From contig BSQZ01000005.1 of assembly GCA_033239005.1 (NCBI GenBank), forward strand, positions 14,071,001-14,135,000: DNA of 64,000 nucleotides, given 5' to 3'. The notes beneath the pieces are model-generated. The model saw only the letters and a program-made list of their open reading frames with translations, was not told the origin of the DNA and ran no database searches. The stretch's first letter is position 1. Every line of letters starts with the position of its first letter. This stretch comes from Lamellibrachia satsuma. Its lineage: Eukaryota > Annelida > Polychaeta > Sabellida > Siboglinidae. This document shows positions 1 through 11,091 of the stretch, in pieces. Both the position numbers and the translations under genes were made by a program.

Positions 1-360
1 CAGTTTTTTGTACATGGCTGTTGAACACTCTAGTACTGTTGATGTTACAGAATGTGCACATCTGGTGTAAGAGCCACATTAATGCCTATAGTAAGTACAT
101 GCATAGTAGTGGCTGAACCCGCTTTCAGTTGCCACGGCAACCAATGTCTTCTAGGTTATTCGTCAGTTGCAGGAGGAAAAAAGGTAATATAATGCTAATC
201 CATTTGTGCGACAGTAACTTGTTTATGTCCTCGTATATCATCCATTAGTATTTGGGGGGTGGTCATTTGATCATGTAATGATTGTATGGTCATCTAGTGG
301 CTGTAAATGTAGCTGGTCAATGCGTGGGCTGTGTGCAGGTAAGACTGTGTCCAGCAGTGA
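1..360. other. Non-coding stretch, nothing recognised
   Basis: No convincing open frame, RNA gene or repeat is visible. The base composition is AT-rich, like other intergenic parts of the window. Confidence 0.5.
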
Positions 361-567
361 TTAGCCACAGCACTCTGTGGACATTGAGATGTTGAGGTAG
401 GGCACTAAGGTGCTGCAGCCAGTGTGAGCTAGTCCTTGCTGTAGACACCCAGTGGACACACATGCTAGGATACAGATCTTGTCATTGCTTGAGAGGATGA
501 CAGCCACGGCTCTGGCTCCGGACCAGTCCAACTCCTCACAGATACTGCCCCAAGTACAGCATGTCAT
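361..567 (-). CDS. Candidate exon, unrecognised protein (cysteine-rich)
   Basis: The - strand holds an open segment whose composition looks coding rather than repetitive: an acidic start (EELDWSGARAV), then a hydrophobic strand-like stretch (AVILSSNDKICILACVS) and several cysteines, ending in a stop. A possible 3' splice site (GGGGCAG on the - strand) lies just inside its upstream end. It may belong with the open segments at 1551-1898 and 1933-2060 on the same strand, from which minisatellites separate it. I do not recognise the family. It could also be a chance frame, because it is only 68 codons long and has no confirmed start. Confidence 0.25.
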   Translation of the reverse strand: MTCCTWGSICEELDWSGARAVAVILSSNDKICILACVSTGCLQQGLAHTGCSTLVPYLNISMSTECCG

Positions 568-572
568 GAAGC

Positions 573-880
573 TACTCTTCAGGTAACTGTGTCTGCCCGG
601 GTATGTTGTCTTCAGGTAACTCTGTCTGCCCAGATGTGTTGTCTTCAGGTAAATCTATCTGCCCAGGTGTGTTATCTACAGGTAACTCTGTCTGCCCAGA
701 TGTGTTGGCACCAGGTAACTGTCTGCCCAGGTGTGTTATCTTCAGGTAACTCAATCTGACCAGGTGTGTTGTCTTTAGGTAACTGTCTGCCTAGGTGTGT
801 TGTCTCCAGGTAACTCAGTTTGCCCAAGTGTGTTGTCATCAGGTAACTCAGTTTGCCCAGGTGTGTTGAGATGTTTTCTA
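573..880. repeat. Minisatellite, ~30-bp degenerate unit
   Basis: About nine diverged copies of a unit containing CAGGTAACTCTGTCTGCCCA followed by a GTGTGTTGT core. Small open frames in both directions come from the periodicity and are not genes. Confidence 0.8.
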
Positions 881-954
881 GATGCTGTTTGCTAGATTCC
901 ATACATGAAAGTTTCACATACGAATTGAGGCCACATTTGTTAGGAAACAGTTGA

Positions 955-1033
955 CTCTGTGGTAGATATAACATGGCTCTGTGGTAGATATAACATGGCT
1001 CTGTGGTAGATATAACATGGCTCTGTGGTAGAT
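955..1033. repeat. Short tandem repeat, 22-bp unit
   Basis: Three to four nearly identical copies of a unit with core GGTAGATATAACATGGCTCT. Confidence 0.85.
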
Positions 1034-1159
1034 AATTACATGTATTAGTAAATAATATTTAGCCTATTTTTCGTAGATATGGCCACTTTGTAAATCATAG
1101 CCGCATCTGGGAACAAACAAATGAAGGAGGCTTTGTATGAGACGGTGTGGAAATGTTGT

Positions 1160-1390
1160 TGGTACAATTAGCACTGCTGTTGGGATGTGTACAATTACCA
1201 CTGCTTTTGGGATATGTACAGTTACCACTGCTGCTGGGATATGTACAGTTACCACTGCTGCTGGGATATGTACAGTTACCACTGCTGCTGGGATATGTAC
1301 AGTTACCACTGTTGCTGGGATATGTACAGTTACCACTGCTGTTGGGATATACAGTGTATACAGTTACCACTGCTGCTGTGATATGTACAG
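1160..1390. repeat. Minisatellite, 27-bp unit
   Basis: About eight copies of a unit with core GGGATATGTACAGTTACCAC. The period is a multiple of three, so it produces spurious open frames on both strands (repeating LLLGYVQLP or TAAGICTVT). Confidence 0.9.
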
Positions 1391-1545
1391 GGAATTGTAA
1401 TGGAGTATGGGGTAAAACAGTGAGTTGTAATGGAGTGTGAGATAAAACAGTGAGTTGTAATGGAGTGTGAGATAAAACAGTGAGTTGTAATGGAGTGTGA
1501 GGTAAAACAGTGAATTGTAATGGAGTGTGAGGTAAAACATTTATA
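1391..1545. repeat. Minisatellite, 30-bp unit
   Basis: About five copies of a unit with core GTAATGGAGTGTGAGGTAAA, directly following the 27-bp array. It abuts the candidate - strand exon at 1551-1898. Confidence 0.9.
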
Positions 1546-1550
1546 GAACA

Positions 1551-1898
1551 TTGTCTCATTCTCAAGGAAAAATGCAATGGAAAAATGAGCTCCACAATTC
1601 ACAGCCAATGGGTTGTCCTGCCATGACACCTGCAGATCAAATGTCAGTCTCTGTCCTCTGCAGATTGGGATCTGGTTGCTCCCAGTGCATGGCAAGACTT
1701 CATTCTCTAAGGCGATATTGCTGTGTAAGAATGCCCTGCCTTGAAGCTGCCACTGTACAGATCTGGTGATTATGTGGCATAAAGCTGGGTTCTGTTTCAA
1801 CTGCTGATCAGGCAAAGCAATAGACACTTGGCAAGACATCGCTTTCCATACCTGTCCAATATGGCATTCATATGAGCGGAAGAATGTAATCATAGCAT
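1551..1898 (-). CDS. Candidate exon, unrecognised protein
   Basis: The - strand carries about 115 codons of non-repetitive, protein-like sequence. They begin after a possible acceptor (CCCAACAG) at 1899-1900 and run until the minisatellite at 1545. Recognisable stretches are YECHIGQVWKAMSCQVSIAL, QNPALCHIITRSVQWQLQGR, GSNQIPICRGQRLTFDLQVS and NPLAVNCGAHFSIAFFLEN. Alternating hydrophobic residues and five to six cysteines suggest a beta-sandwich-like domain, but this is inference. An internal GTATGG after ACAG could act as a donor, so the exon could be split. I do not recognise the family; transcript evidence would decide. Confidence 0.33.
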
Positions 1899-1932
1899 CT
1901 GTTGGGCTTAAAATGAAATATGTAGAAAAACA

Positions 1933-2060
1933 TTAGATTTGATCTGGATTGGTCAAAGTGTAGCTGCCTGACTTGTCTACCCAATGGATGTGATGGTAAT
2001 CTGTTTGACCATGGCTGACCAGGAAGCCCCTGCAGCTGTTGGTGGCCATGTTCAGAGGCA
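1933..2060 (-). CDS. Candidate exon upstream of 1551-1898, unrecognised
   Basis: On the - strand a short frame reads MATNSCRGFLVSHGQTDYHH followed by IHWVDKSGSYTLTNPDQI and a stop, with LPLN before the Met. Its composition looks like folded protein, with strand-turn-strand alternation. It lies just upstream of the candidate exon at 1551-1898, so the two could be neighbouring exons of one gene with a very short intron, either before the stop or via the GGTAGAC donor-like site. No family is recognised and the boundaries are uncertain. Confidence 0.25.
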
Positions 2061-2528
2061 GCTAGGTGGCATGCTGCTGCTACTTCTCTCACATGTCCCA
2101 TTTACTATTTCATTTACTGAGCAGTCTTCATTTATAATTATATTGTGTTCATGTTTGAGTTACTGGTCATGCAATATTTCTTTACCTTTAATACCATTAA
2201 ATATGTGCATGTTTACAACTTTCAAGATTATTTTAATTAATAAAAAGGGTTGGCTAGTTATATAGAAATTAATGTCAATGTGCAGACTTGTGGTGAATAA
2301 CATTGTAACTGGAACTGAAACACAAATTCCTTTAGTTGCTCTGTTCTCATACTCTTATTTTCATGTGAATTAGAATTGGTATTCTGTAATTGGAATTAGT
2401 ATTTTTATGTGGACTTGAAATTGGTATGCTGCAATTGTTGTTATATAATGTAATTTATCCCAAGTCAGGTAGTATATCTAAGCATTGTGGCTCACTTGTT
2501 CAGTGCGTTATTTTGCCAGTTTGTTTGG
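2061..2528. other. AT-rich spacer
   Basis: No gene or structured repeat is visible. There are several AATTGGTAT-type near-repeats around 2360-2440. Confidence 0.5.
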
Positions 2529-3650
2529 GTGTTTAATAAACCTCCCTAAAGATGCTGCCTGTGTGCACTCTATACACAAGGCAACTAGTATGTAACGGTA
2601 GACGTGATGGTTAGAAGCAGCCTGGTTGTAGTAGTCTTGAGTGTTTAATAAACCTCCCTAAAGATGCTGCCTGTGTGCACTCTATACACAAGGCAACTAG
2701 TATGTAACGGTAGACGTGATGGTTAGAAGCAGCCTGGTTGTAGTAGTCTTGAGTGTTTAATAAACCTCTCTAAAGATGCTGCCTGTGTGCACTCTATACA
2801 CAAGGCAACTAGTATGTAACGGTAGACGTGATGGTTAGAAGCAGCCTGGTTGTAGTAGTCTTGAGTGTTTAATAAACCTCCCTAAAGATGCTGCCTGTGT
2901 GCCCTCTATACACAAGGCAACTAGTATGTAACGGTAGACGTGATGGTTAGAAGCAGCCTGGTTGTAGTAGTCTTGAGTGTTTAATAAACCTCCCTAAAGA
3001 TGCTGCCTGTGTGCACTCTATACACAAGGCAACTAGTATGTAACGGTAGACGTGATGGTTAGAAGCAGCCTGGTTGTAGTAGTCTTGAGTGTTTAATAAA
3101 CCTCCCTAAAGATGCTGCCTGTGTGCACTCTATACACAAGGCAACTAGTATGTAACGGTAGACGTGATGGTTAGAAGCAGCCTGGTTGTAGTAGTCTTGA
3201 GTGTTTAATAAACCTCCCTAAAGATGCTGCCTGTGTGCACTCTATACACAAGGCAACTAGTATGTAACGGTAGACGTGATGGTTAGAAGCAGCCTGGTTG
3301 TAGTAGTCTTGAGTGTTTAATAAACCTCCCTAAAGATGCTGCCTGTGTGCACTCTATACACAAGGCAACTAGTATGTAACGGTAGACGTGATGGTTAGAA
3401 GCAGCCTGGTTGTAGTAGTCTTGAGTGTTTAATAAACCTCCCTAAAGATGCTGCCTGTGTGCACTCTATACACAAGGCAACTAGTATGTAGCGGTAGACG
3501 TGATGGTTAGAAGCAGCCTGGTTGTAGTAGTCTTGAGCGTTTAATAAACCTCCCTAAAGATGCCGCCTGTGTGCACTCTATACACAAGGCAACTAGTATG
3601 TAACGGTAGACGTGATGGTTAGAAGCAGCCTGGTTGTAGTAGTCTTGAGT
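2529..3650. repeat. Tandem array, 112-bp unit, ~10 copies
   Basis: Unit starts (GTGTTTAATAAACC) are seen at 2529, 2641 and 2753 and then regularly, giving a 112-bp period. Copies are almost identical, with isolated single-base differences (for example CTCCC/CTCTC and CACTC/CCCTC), which points to recent amplification or homogenisation. Every unit carries an AATAAA. No gene is visible in it. Confidence 0.95.
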
Positions 3651-4167
3651 GCGAAAACTAAATCCTGCTGTCTACAACAGCTTAATGTGTCCAGCTGAAA
3701 ATGAGATGGATTGTGACATAGTAGGCTTTGGATTGGAATAATATGTTATGACAACACTGAGAGGCTGTTCAGCTGTGAGTAATGTGTCCCAGTGCCATAG
3801 TAGTGCACTTTAATTAATGTACTTTATTAAAACAGGTTCAGTTCGTGAGCACCGTGAGCACCGTGGAGTTCACATCCTCCACCTTCCAATTATTTCATAT
3901 CATCTATGAATGCAAAATGAAAATCGTTGCGAGCCCATAGATTAGCTACTCATTTCCATCACAGGCACTCAGCAATGATTGAGTGCATATTAATATTCCT
4001 GCTGCTACACAGAGGATAATTTAGGATGATACTTTAACTATCGAGCAGTACGAAGTGGGCTCAGACCAGCATTTCTTGAGCCGTTCTTTTGTTCAATGAT
4101 TGTAATCTGATCAGAAATCTCTAATAAAAATGTGAGTAATGTCACTTTGTAATATTTCACATTTTTT
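3651..4167. other. Non-coding stretch
   Basis: Unique AT-rich sequence with no supported gene. Confidence 0.5.
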
Positions 4168-4350
4168 AGAATCAGTTGCCTGCCAGGCGGTAATATGACA
4201 CCACAACCTTCATGTCAGGTGGTAATATGACACCACAACCTTCATGTCAGGTGGTAATAGGACACCAATAGCCTTCATGTCAGGTGGTAATATGTCACCT
4301 CAGCTTTTATGTCATGTAGTAATATGAAACCACAGCCTTCATGTAAGGTT
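4168..4350. repeat. Minisatellite, ~32-bp unit
   Basis: About five diverging copies of a unit with core TTCATGTCAGGTGGTAATAT, followed by GACACCACAACC or a variant. Confidence 0.85.
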
Positions 4351-4883
4351 GTAATATGAATATCAAATACAACTTTACAGGGCTGTCACAGAGACTGAGA
4401 GATGTAAATAGAAATTCAAATAGAATTTTAAACAATCATTTTTTATTGAGAAATTGTTGAGATAAATAGAATACAGTAGCATACACTGTCCTTGTAATAA
4501 ATAATAACCTAGCTCAAATACCATAGATAGAAATGCCATTAAATTTAATTTATATTTATTGAAGCAATATTATTTTTTTCATACTTAGAGCTACTAGAAA
4601 GAAATATTTACTTCTTAGTGTTGACCGACCAACTCCCCCCTCTGTGTCTGACTGTCGATGGCTGGGCGATTGTGTGGATTTGTTGCAAAAGGTTCTTAGC
4701 AGAATAAACATGATTTATTTTCCCAAATGGCCTTTAACTGTTTGCAGCAATTGGCCATTGCTATGCGAGTTGGCCTTTATGCAAGCATAAAGCACTAGTT
4801 ATGTTCCATGTTGCCTTAATTCTCAGCCACATTGTCCTGGGTGGATCAGTATCACTGAGGCCTTGTTGTGCCACCAGACATTG
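4351..4883. other. AT-rich spacer
   Basis: No gene or repeat recognised. Confidence 0.5.
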
Positions 4884-5325
4884 AACTTGGACTGCTCTCA
4901 GGACAACCAACAGACTTGGACTGCTCTCAGGGCAACCAACAGACTTGGACTGCTTCAAGGGCAACCAACAGACTTGGACTGCTCTCAGGGCAACCAACAG
5001 ACTTGGACTGCTTCAAGGGCAACCAACATACTTGGACTGCTCTCAGGGCAACCAACAGACTTGGACTGCTCTCATGGCAACCAACAGACTTGGACTGCTC
5101 TCAGGGCAACCAACTCACTTGGACTGCTCTCAGGGCAACCAACAGACTTGGACTGCTTCAAGGGCAACCAACTCACTTGGACTGCTCTCATGGCAACCAA
5201 CAGACTTGGACTGCTCTCAGGGCAACCAACAGACTTGGACTGCTCTCATGGCAACCAACAGACTTGGACTGCTCTCATGGCAACCAACAGACATGGACTG
5301 CTCTTAGGGCAACCAACAGACTAAC
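4884..5325. repeat. Minisatellite, 29-bp unit, ~15 copies
   Basis: The unit core is GGGCAACCAACAGACTTGGA followed by CTGCTCTCA or CTGCTTCAA. The period is not a multiple of three, so all three + frames stay open with the same permuted peptide (QQTWTALRATNRLGLLSGQP-like). These frames are not genes. Confidence 0.95.
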
Positions 5326-5759
5326 AAATGGTACAACAACATTTTACTAGTGTTTGACTTGTTAGGGACCTGCCCAAATGGGCAACTGCTGTGCATAACT
5401 GGCTTCTCACAGTGTTATTCATTGATACTAAATACTTTCAACACAAATGTATGAATTGATAGACTAATGTTGTAATTATTTAGCCATGCAGTATTGTGTA
5501 TTTTACATGTTGTTTTTTAGTTGTATTTATTCAGCATAAATGTTCTGTGGACCATACTTTTAAATGTTAATTTTTTAGAATTTGTATCAGAATTGCTTTT
5601 AAAATGGGTATTTCATACATACAAAAATAATACTTTCAGTCCAAATGCAACATGGACCAACTTGATGATGTTGCTGCATTTAACACAAATCTGATGATTT
5701 TTTTTCTATGTGTACCAAAACTAAATATATGGTTTTTTAATCGCCAAACAAAAGGGTAA
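5326..5759. other. AT-rich spacer
   Basis: No supported gene. It leads into the LINE fragment. Confidence 0.5.
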
Positions 5760-6460
5760 TAGTACCCACATTAACATTTCATGGGGTAAACATTGAAAGA
5801 GTCCAACATTTCAGTTGTTAGGCCTAACATTAGACACACATCTAAATTGGCATAAACATATTGAGAAAGTAGCAAATAAGTGTTCTAGGACAGTTGGAAT
5901 TATAAACAAGTTGAAGCATGTCTTGCCATTAAGTATGAAAATTATGCTATATAATTCATTAATATTACCCCACATAAAGTACTGCCTAATGACCTGGGGC
6001 TACCAGTGTAATAGGATAAAAATTACAAAAGAAAGCTATTAGAACAAATAATATCTGTATGCAAATACAACTCACTATGGAGCCATTATTTAAAAGCTTC
6101 TCTGTTTTAAAGGTTGAAGACTTACTGAAAATACAGAAACTATGATTCTATTATAAATTCATGCACAAGCAGTTACCAGCATACTTACAAAACTGGCTGA
6201 TATACAAGAACACGTACATACACAATCATCTCACACATAAACACAACAAAATACGCACGTTTAGAACACAACACGAATTTACCTAAAAATGTCTGAGATA
6301 TAATTTACCACATATCATCAACAATACACCAGCCATTTTAAAAGATAAGGTGACCACACACAGCTTACAGGGATATATACATTATGCTAAAAATTATATT
6401 ATAAAAGGCTATATAAACGTATCCACTGCTAAAAACTGCTATATATGCACACACTGTCAA
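5760..6460 (+). mobile_element. Degraded non-LTR retrotransposon fragment (3' end of RT ORF)
   Basis: The frame at 5815-6042 reads GLTLDTHLNWHKHIEKVANK, then KLKHVLPLSMKIMLYNSLIL and PHIKYCLMTWG. This is the typical region after the reverse transcriptase palm (thumb and C-terminal part) of LINE ORF2 proteins. Related sequence continues in other frames: FHGVNIERVQHF just upstream, and EPLFKSF, LLKIQKL, KQLPAYLQNW and SLQGYIHYAKNYI downstream to about 6460. At least three frameshifts or stops separate the pieces, so it is an old dead copy. The catalytic FADD region is missing. It is not the same family as the CR1 copies at 14.7 and 50.9 kb. Confidence 0.75.
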
Positions 6461-7754
6461 GAATAAATACCTAATCCGACTACACATGTTACCAAAACCA
6501 AAGGTACAAACAAACACACTTGTCACAGCGTGTAAGCAATCATCTACTACGCAATCACAATCACCTACAATAATTGACATATACATATATCTTATAGGTA
6601 ATTTACATATACATATATCATATAGGCACACACAGAAATTTATTGAACACTGAAAACACTAAATTTATGGAAACATAAAAAAATACAGAAATAAATAAAC
6701 TCATTGAAAATCTACCAGGGTGGCTCCTATGAGAGCGACTTCATTAGTCATAATAGGAGTCTCCCATAACCAATTTGTACGTGCTTATCAAGATAAATAT
6801 GTATGTGTATATATTAGTGCCCTGCGTGGGCCGGGCTTTGGGTCCAAGCCCGGCCCGGCCCGCGGGCCAGGCCGGGCCTCTACATAATTCCGCGGGCCGG
6901 GCCGGGCCTGGGCCTACATACTGCGGGCCCAGGCCGGGCCTGGGCTGAAAACAATTTAAACACATCGGGCTTGGGCCGGGCCTGGGCCTAGTGTGAGCGG
7001 GCCGGGCCGGGCCTGGGCTGGGCCTGGACATAATAAAAATATTCATAAAAAACACCGATTATTACTTTATTTTTTAATAAAACCTGATTATAAATTGTAA
7101 TTCCGGTTAATGAATGCTTAAAATTATTTCTTTAGTATTATATAGTTGCAAATTGAGACCTAGCATGGAATCTAATGGCCCCATAAGTTCACTTGGCTGG
7201 AAGTAGCCAGCCCCAAATGTTTACTTTAGAAATATTTGCAGAGGCAATCAAGCCATTATTAACCATCAACTTATCACCCTTTGACCCTACCAGTGTACAT
7301 TCTATTGTCTGGGTCTTCCCTCCAAACATTGCCTACCTGAATGACCTGCCCACTGCCAAGTGCCCACTAGGCCACTAGCCCACTACCCAGTACCCAACCC
7401 AGTTGATAATTGGTATTTCTCCCCAGTCCTAATTCATTCACACTTGTACTAATTCACACATGTCTGAATCTGTCTGTCTCAGGCTAGTGACTGCAGACCT
7501 GCTGGAAATGCCACTGGGTGTCAGTGCGAGTGGGTGACATTTAATTGAAATATCATATTAAATTATGTGAACTAAGTTGACCTAATTCAATTAACAATAT
7601 AAATTGGGGTTATGGCTTGCATAAGGGTTAAGTCAGGGTTAGATAAACAAATCTTGTACCCTAACCATAAGCCAATACATTAAAGTCAATTATAACAAAT
7701 CTTATCATATTTAATTGTAATGACACTAAGAAGTTTTTCTTTATTTTTCTTCAG

Positions 7755-7826
7755 GATATTCGTCCGTTTGAAGAAGTTGGTGGTGCTGGATTTTTAGAAC
7801 TCATCCAGCACACTATGGACAAATAA
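7755..7826 (+). pseudogene. hAT transposase remnant exon
   Basis: After a good acceptor (TTTTTCTTCAG) the frame reads DIRPFEEVGGAGFLELIQHT, then MDK and stop. The motif resembles the DLRPFSVVEGEGF segment that many hAT/ZBED transposases carry near the start of the catalytic region. It lies inside the hAT element, so it is most simply a leftover of an internally deleted autonomous copy. No other part of the transposase was found. The match is from memory of the family and the piece is short. Confidence 0.55.
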
Positions 7827-7847
7827 ACTGTTTTACAGTTTATTTGT
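7819..7847. repeat. Perfect 12-bp hairpin carrying AATAAA on both strands
   Basis: ACAAATAAACTG and its exact inverse CAGTTTATTTGT are separated by five bases. The stop codon of the transposase remnant lies in the left arm. Each strand presents AATAAA, so the element may end transcripts in both directions; this is inferred. Confidence 0.8.
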
Positions 7848-8159
7848 TTTTCGTCTTTGTTATAAGATTATAGGTTTATCTTCTCTAAACTTAGCGGGCC
7901 GCGGGCTTGCGGGCCGCGGGCTTACCCATCTTTGGCCCACGGGTATGGGCCGGGCCTGGGCCTGAAACTTGTGGGCCGGGCCGGGCCGGGCCTGGGCCAA
8001 ACATTCACGGTGTGGTTCGGGCCTGGGCCTAAATTCTAGTTTGCGGGCCTGGGCCGGGCCGGGCTTGAAAAATTATTGCGGGCCTGGGCCGGGCCTGGGC
8101 TCTAACTGCTAATTGCGGGCCGGGCTTGGGATCAAATTCTAGGCCCGCGCAGGGCACTA

Positions 8160-9184
8160 GTATATATGTATGTATGTATGTGTATATATGTATATATATG
8201 TGTGTGCGTGTGTGGGTGTTTATGCTTATATTCACACCCAATTTACAAACTCATTATTATATTATTGTTGTTATACTATTCTGTACAATTGGATGAATAA
8301 ACAATTCTGTCTGTGTGTCTTGGTGGACGAGAAGTGAATGTTCTTGGTCGAGGGATGCTCTTAATTCTGATAAACAAGTCCTCAACATATGGCTTGCTCT
8401 AGCTAATGTTACCACTGCATATTTGATTGATCACTTGATCCTGTCTCAGTGCTAGTAATGTTTGAGGGAATTAGAGATGGAACCAATATACAGTGCTTCC
8501 ATGTAAATATCTGTATGCCAACATAATATATAGCAGTAGGACAAGGTGCCTGTTCCTTCAGAAGTTGGCTGAATGTGACGTGTTGTTTGACAGAGGCTGC
8601 AGTTACATGATGTTGATGTGACGATTATCTTGTGACAACAAATATAAAATAGGTCCAGTGAAGAGCGAGAAGAACTGGTGTAACTCCTCTTGTGGACACC
8701 ACTAATGGCAAGAAACTGACCACAGTCAATGGTGGTCAGTGTACCGGGGGTATATTGCTTCACTAGGCTGTCACATTGGGCCCAGACTATAGCTCTATGT
8801 CAGTTCACTCAGCTGTAAACATGAGTACCTGGCTATAGATGGTGGTGTATGCATGCGTGTGTGAGTGCGTGCGTCCGTGTGAGCGTGCATATGTGTGAAC
8901 GAATGGTCTTCGTGCTGTAACTGGGGGGAGATGCCCTAGGATATATTCCCCCCCATCCTGGATACCTTACCCCCTCCCAAAACCCAAGTTGTCTTGACTC
9001 CAAACTATTCTCCCTCACAACTAATACCAAGGAAATGGTGCAACTAAATCAATCTTTATTATAAATTTCATCATGTAATGACTTACAATTATCACACAAG
9101 AGTTCACGTGCAATAAATCACAAAATCAGTTTTTCATCACTTGCCATTATCACAACAAAATCTCATGCACAATCATTCACCAAC
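8160..9184. other. Spacer with GT-rich tract
   Basis: No supported gene. A (TG/TA)-rich run follows the hAT insertion at 8160-8215, and a GTGTGAGTGCGTGCG-type tract lies near 8850-8900. Confidence 0.5.
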
Positions 9185-10735
9185 CAGGGTGGTTAACAAA
9201 TGCAAATGCATTTGAATGTTGAGCATTTGAATACGCATTCAAATGCCTCCATACAATTTTTTATGATTTGCATTTGAATGCTTTCCTTAAACATTTGCAT
9301 TTGAATGCCACCCACAGACATTTGATTTGTCAAATGTACAACCAAATGCGCAATCAAATGCGCAATCAAATGCGCAATCAAATGCATAATTATTATTGTT
9401 AGATTCACTTTCACAAGTTCAGAACATGGCATTGAAAAAGTGCTCTGTAGTGAGCAGTACCCTCAGCAGATTTCAAAATTATTGTCTGACCCGTGAGTCC
9501 ACTTTCACAAAAAACCAACTGGTCTATAAGTTGATGGTTTCAGAGATTACCTGTTCATTGAAACAAATCATACAGGAGTCAGACCACAGTTGAAAATTGC
9601 ATTGGTGGCCATGTTAACGTTTTGTTAGATTATAAGAAAACGTGACCACTAAAAATTCTGAAACTTTTTCACAGCATCTGCCATCATCTCATTGACATGC
9701 TGACCAAGTTTTATAAAAATCACATACCTCCAGCTCTTTTAAAACGCCCCGACGTGCGATGCCCATCAATTTTGACAAAAATAGCCTTGTATTCATGCGC
9801 CCACGTGGCCCATAGCAGAAAAATTCCCATAAATCCCTCCGCCTTTTAAACTCTCAAAAAAATGCACGATTTCACAGCCAATAGCTTCTACAAACAAACC
9901 TGTGAATATGCCTGCTCAATTGCACTTATGTCACATCATATGAATTCTTTAAATTCACATATCGCAATTTAATACGCCCTACATTCGTGTGAAACAATAA
10001 ACAGGAAGGTCAACTGTGGTCTTACCACTACAGTACAGACAAATAACTTCCTTGTGTTGTGTTGGCACTGTTGAGGTGGGTTGGTGTGGCAGCTCATTAG
10101 GGGAGTAAACATTAACAATGCCAGCCCTAAATATTTACAGCCAGAGAGGGTGATTAGTGATAGCTGTAATTATCCACCAGGTTATCTTCCCAGTGACCCC
10201 ACCAGTGGACAGTCTATTGTCTTGGGTTCCCCTTCCATTCTGGAAGGATTAGCCTTTCATTTCCTGCCTTGGTTCCCAGTAAACTGTCAATTGTCTATTC
10301 CTCCCTCCTATTTCCACCACCTCTGCAGGCCTGGAACTGTGTGACTCAGTGTATGACTCTACAGATATGTTCATGTAGTGGTACTTAGTGGTTACATGTT
10401 CATGTAGTGGGACTTAGTGGTTACATGTTCATGTAGTGGTACTTAGTGGTTACATGTTCATGTAGTGGTACTTAGTGGTTACATGTTCATGTAGTGGTAC
10501 TTAGTGGTTACAACAATGTACTACTGTATTTATTAAATAAATTAATAATGTGTTTGTATACATTACGTTGTTTTTTTTCTCCAAATAAAACAAATCGTTA
10601 ATATAAAGCCAATACATTTAAAATTAATGCAAATGCATTTGCAAATGTGTAACTAAAACATTTACATTTGTATTTGAATGTGTTCCTGAAAAATTGCATT
10701 TGCATTCGCATTTACATTTGACTCAATGAAACTTG
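9185..10735. mobile_element. Putative hAT-like remnant with CAAATGC subterminal repeats
   Basis: The left end begins CAGGGTGGTTAACAAATGC, and clustered, inverted and direct GCATTTGAATG / CAAATGC motifs follow to about 9390. A second cluster of the same motif sits at 10615-10725. This pair of subterminal clusters around a core is how hAT elements look. The right terminus (expected to end CCACCCTG) is not present, so the element is truncated or the call is wrong. The core contains no transposase I can recognise. Confidence 0.4.
10365..10512. repeat. Minisatellite, ~29-bp unit, 5 copies
   Basis: Unit core is GTACTTAGTGGTTACATGTT followed by CATGTAGTG. Copies are nearly identical. Confidence 0.9.
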
Positions 10736-11091
10736 AATACATTAATACATTACGTGTACTTTTATCACATAAATTGCACGTCCACAAAAATAAAAAATAT
10801 TACATTAAGTGTCTACAGCCCATATTGTTTCATGGTAATTAAAGTCTTGTAGACAGACACCTTCCTTAAATAGGCGACTGGACATTTTGATAGGCTTGGG
10901 ATGAAACGATTATTTTCTTCTGTGAAGTGGGTGAAAGGATTTAGTTATTGTGTGCAATTACCCAACAACCTGGGCAAAGTGCCTGAGCCAATAAACAAAG
11001 GCAAGTCCTTGAAACTTATATTGATAACAATGGGGTGTTACCATGCTGAGCAACTGCTCTGAGGATTAGACACCTCAGTGCCTTGAGAAAA
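10736..11091. other. Non-coding spacer
   Basis: No supported feature. Confidence 0.5.

Larger units (their letters stand above)
6815..8159. mobile_element. Non-autonomous hAT element with 8-bp target duplication
   Basis: Terminal inverted repeats start TAGTGCCCTGCGTGGGCC on the left; the right end reads GGCCCGCGCAGGGCACTA, whose complement is the same with one change. Both sides are flanked by a perfect 8-bp duplication, GTATATAT (6807-6814 and 8160-8167), the hallmark of hAT transposition. TAGTG fits the hAT terminus pattern YARNG. Very GC-rich subterminal repeats (GGGCCGGGCCTGGGCC and relatives at 6827-7030 and 7890-8145) flank an AT-rich core. The core retains a small piece of transposase at 7755-7826 but no complete transposase. 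The perfect duplication suggests a fairly recent insertion. Confidence 0.9.

Noticed and set aside
4863..5350. Three overlapping + strand frames of 120-160 codons
   Set aside because: The 29-bp period rotates the same peptide through all frames.
7193..7378. Small + strand frame in the hAT core sharing phrases with 10081-10344
   Set aside because: The shared bits (GCCAGCCC-AAAT-TTTA, CCAGTG-ACA-TCTATTGTCT) suggest a dispersed repeat rather than a gene, and the match is too weak to define one.
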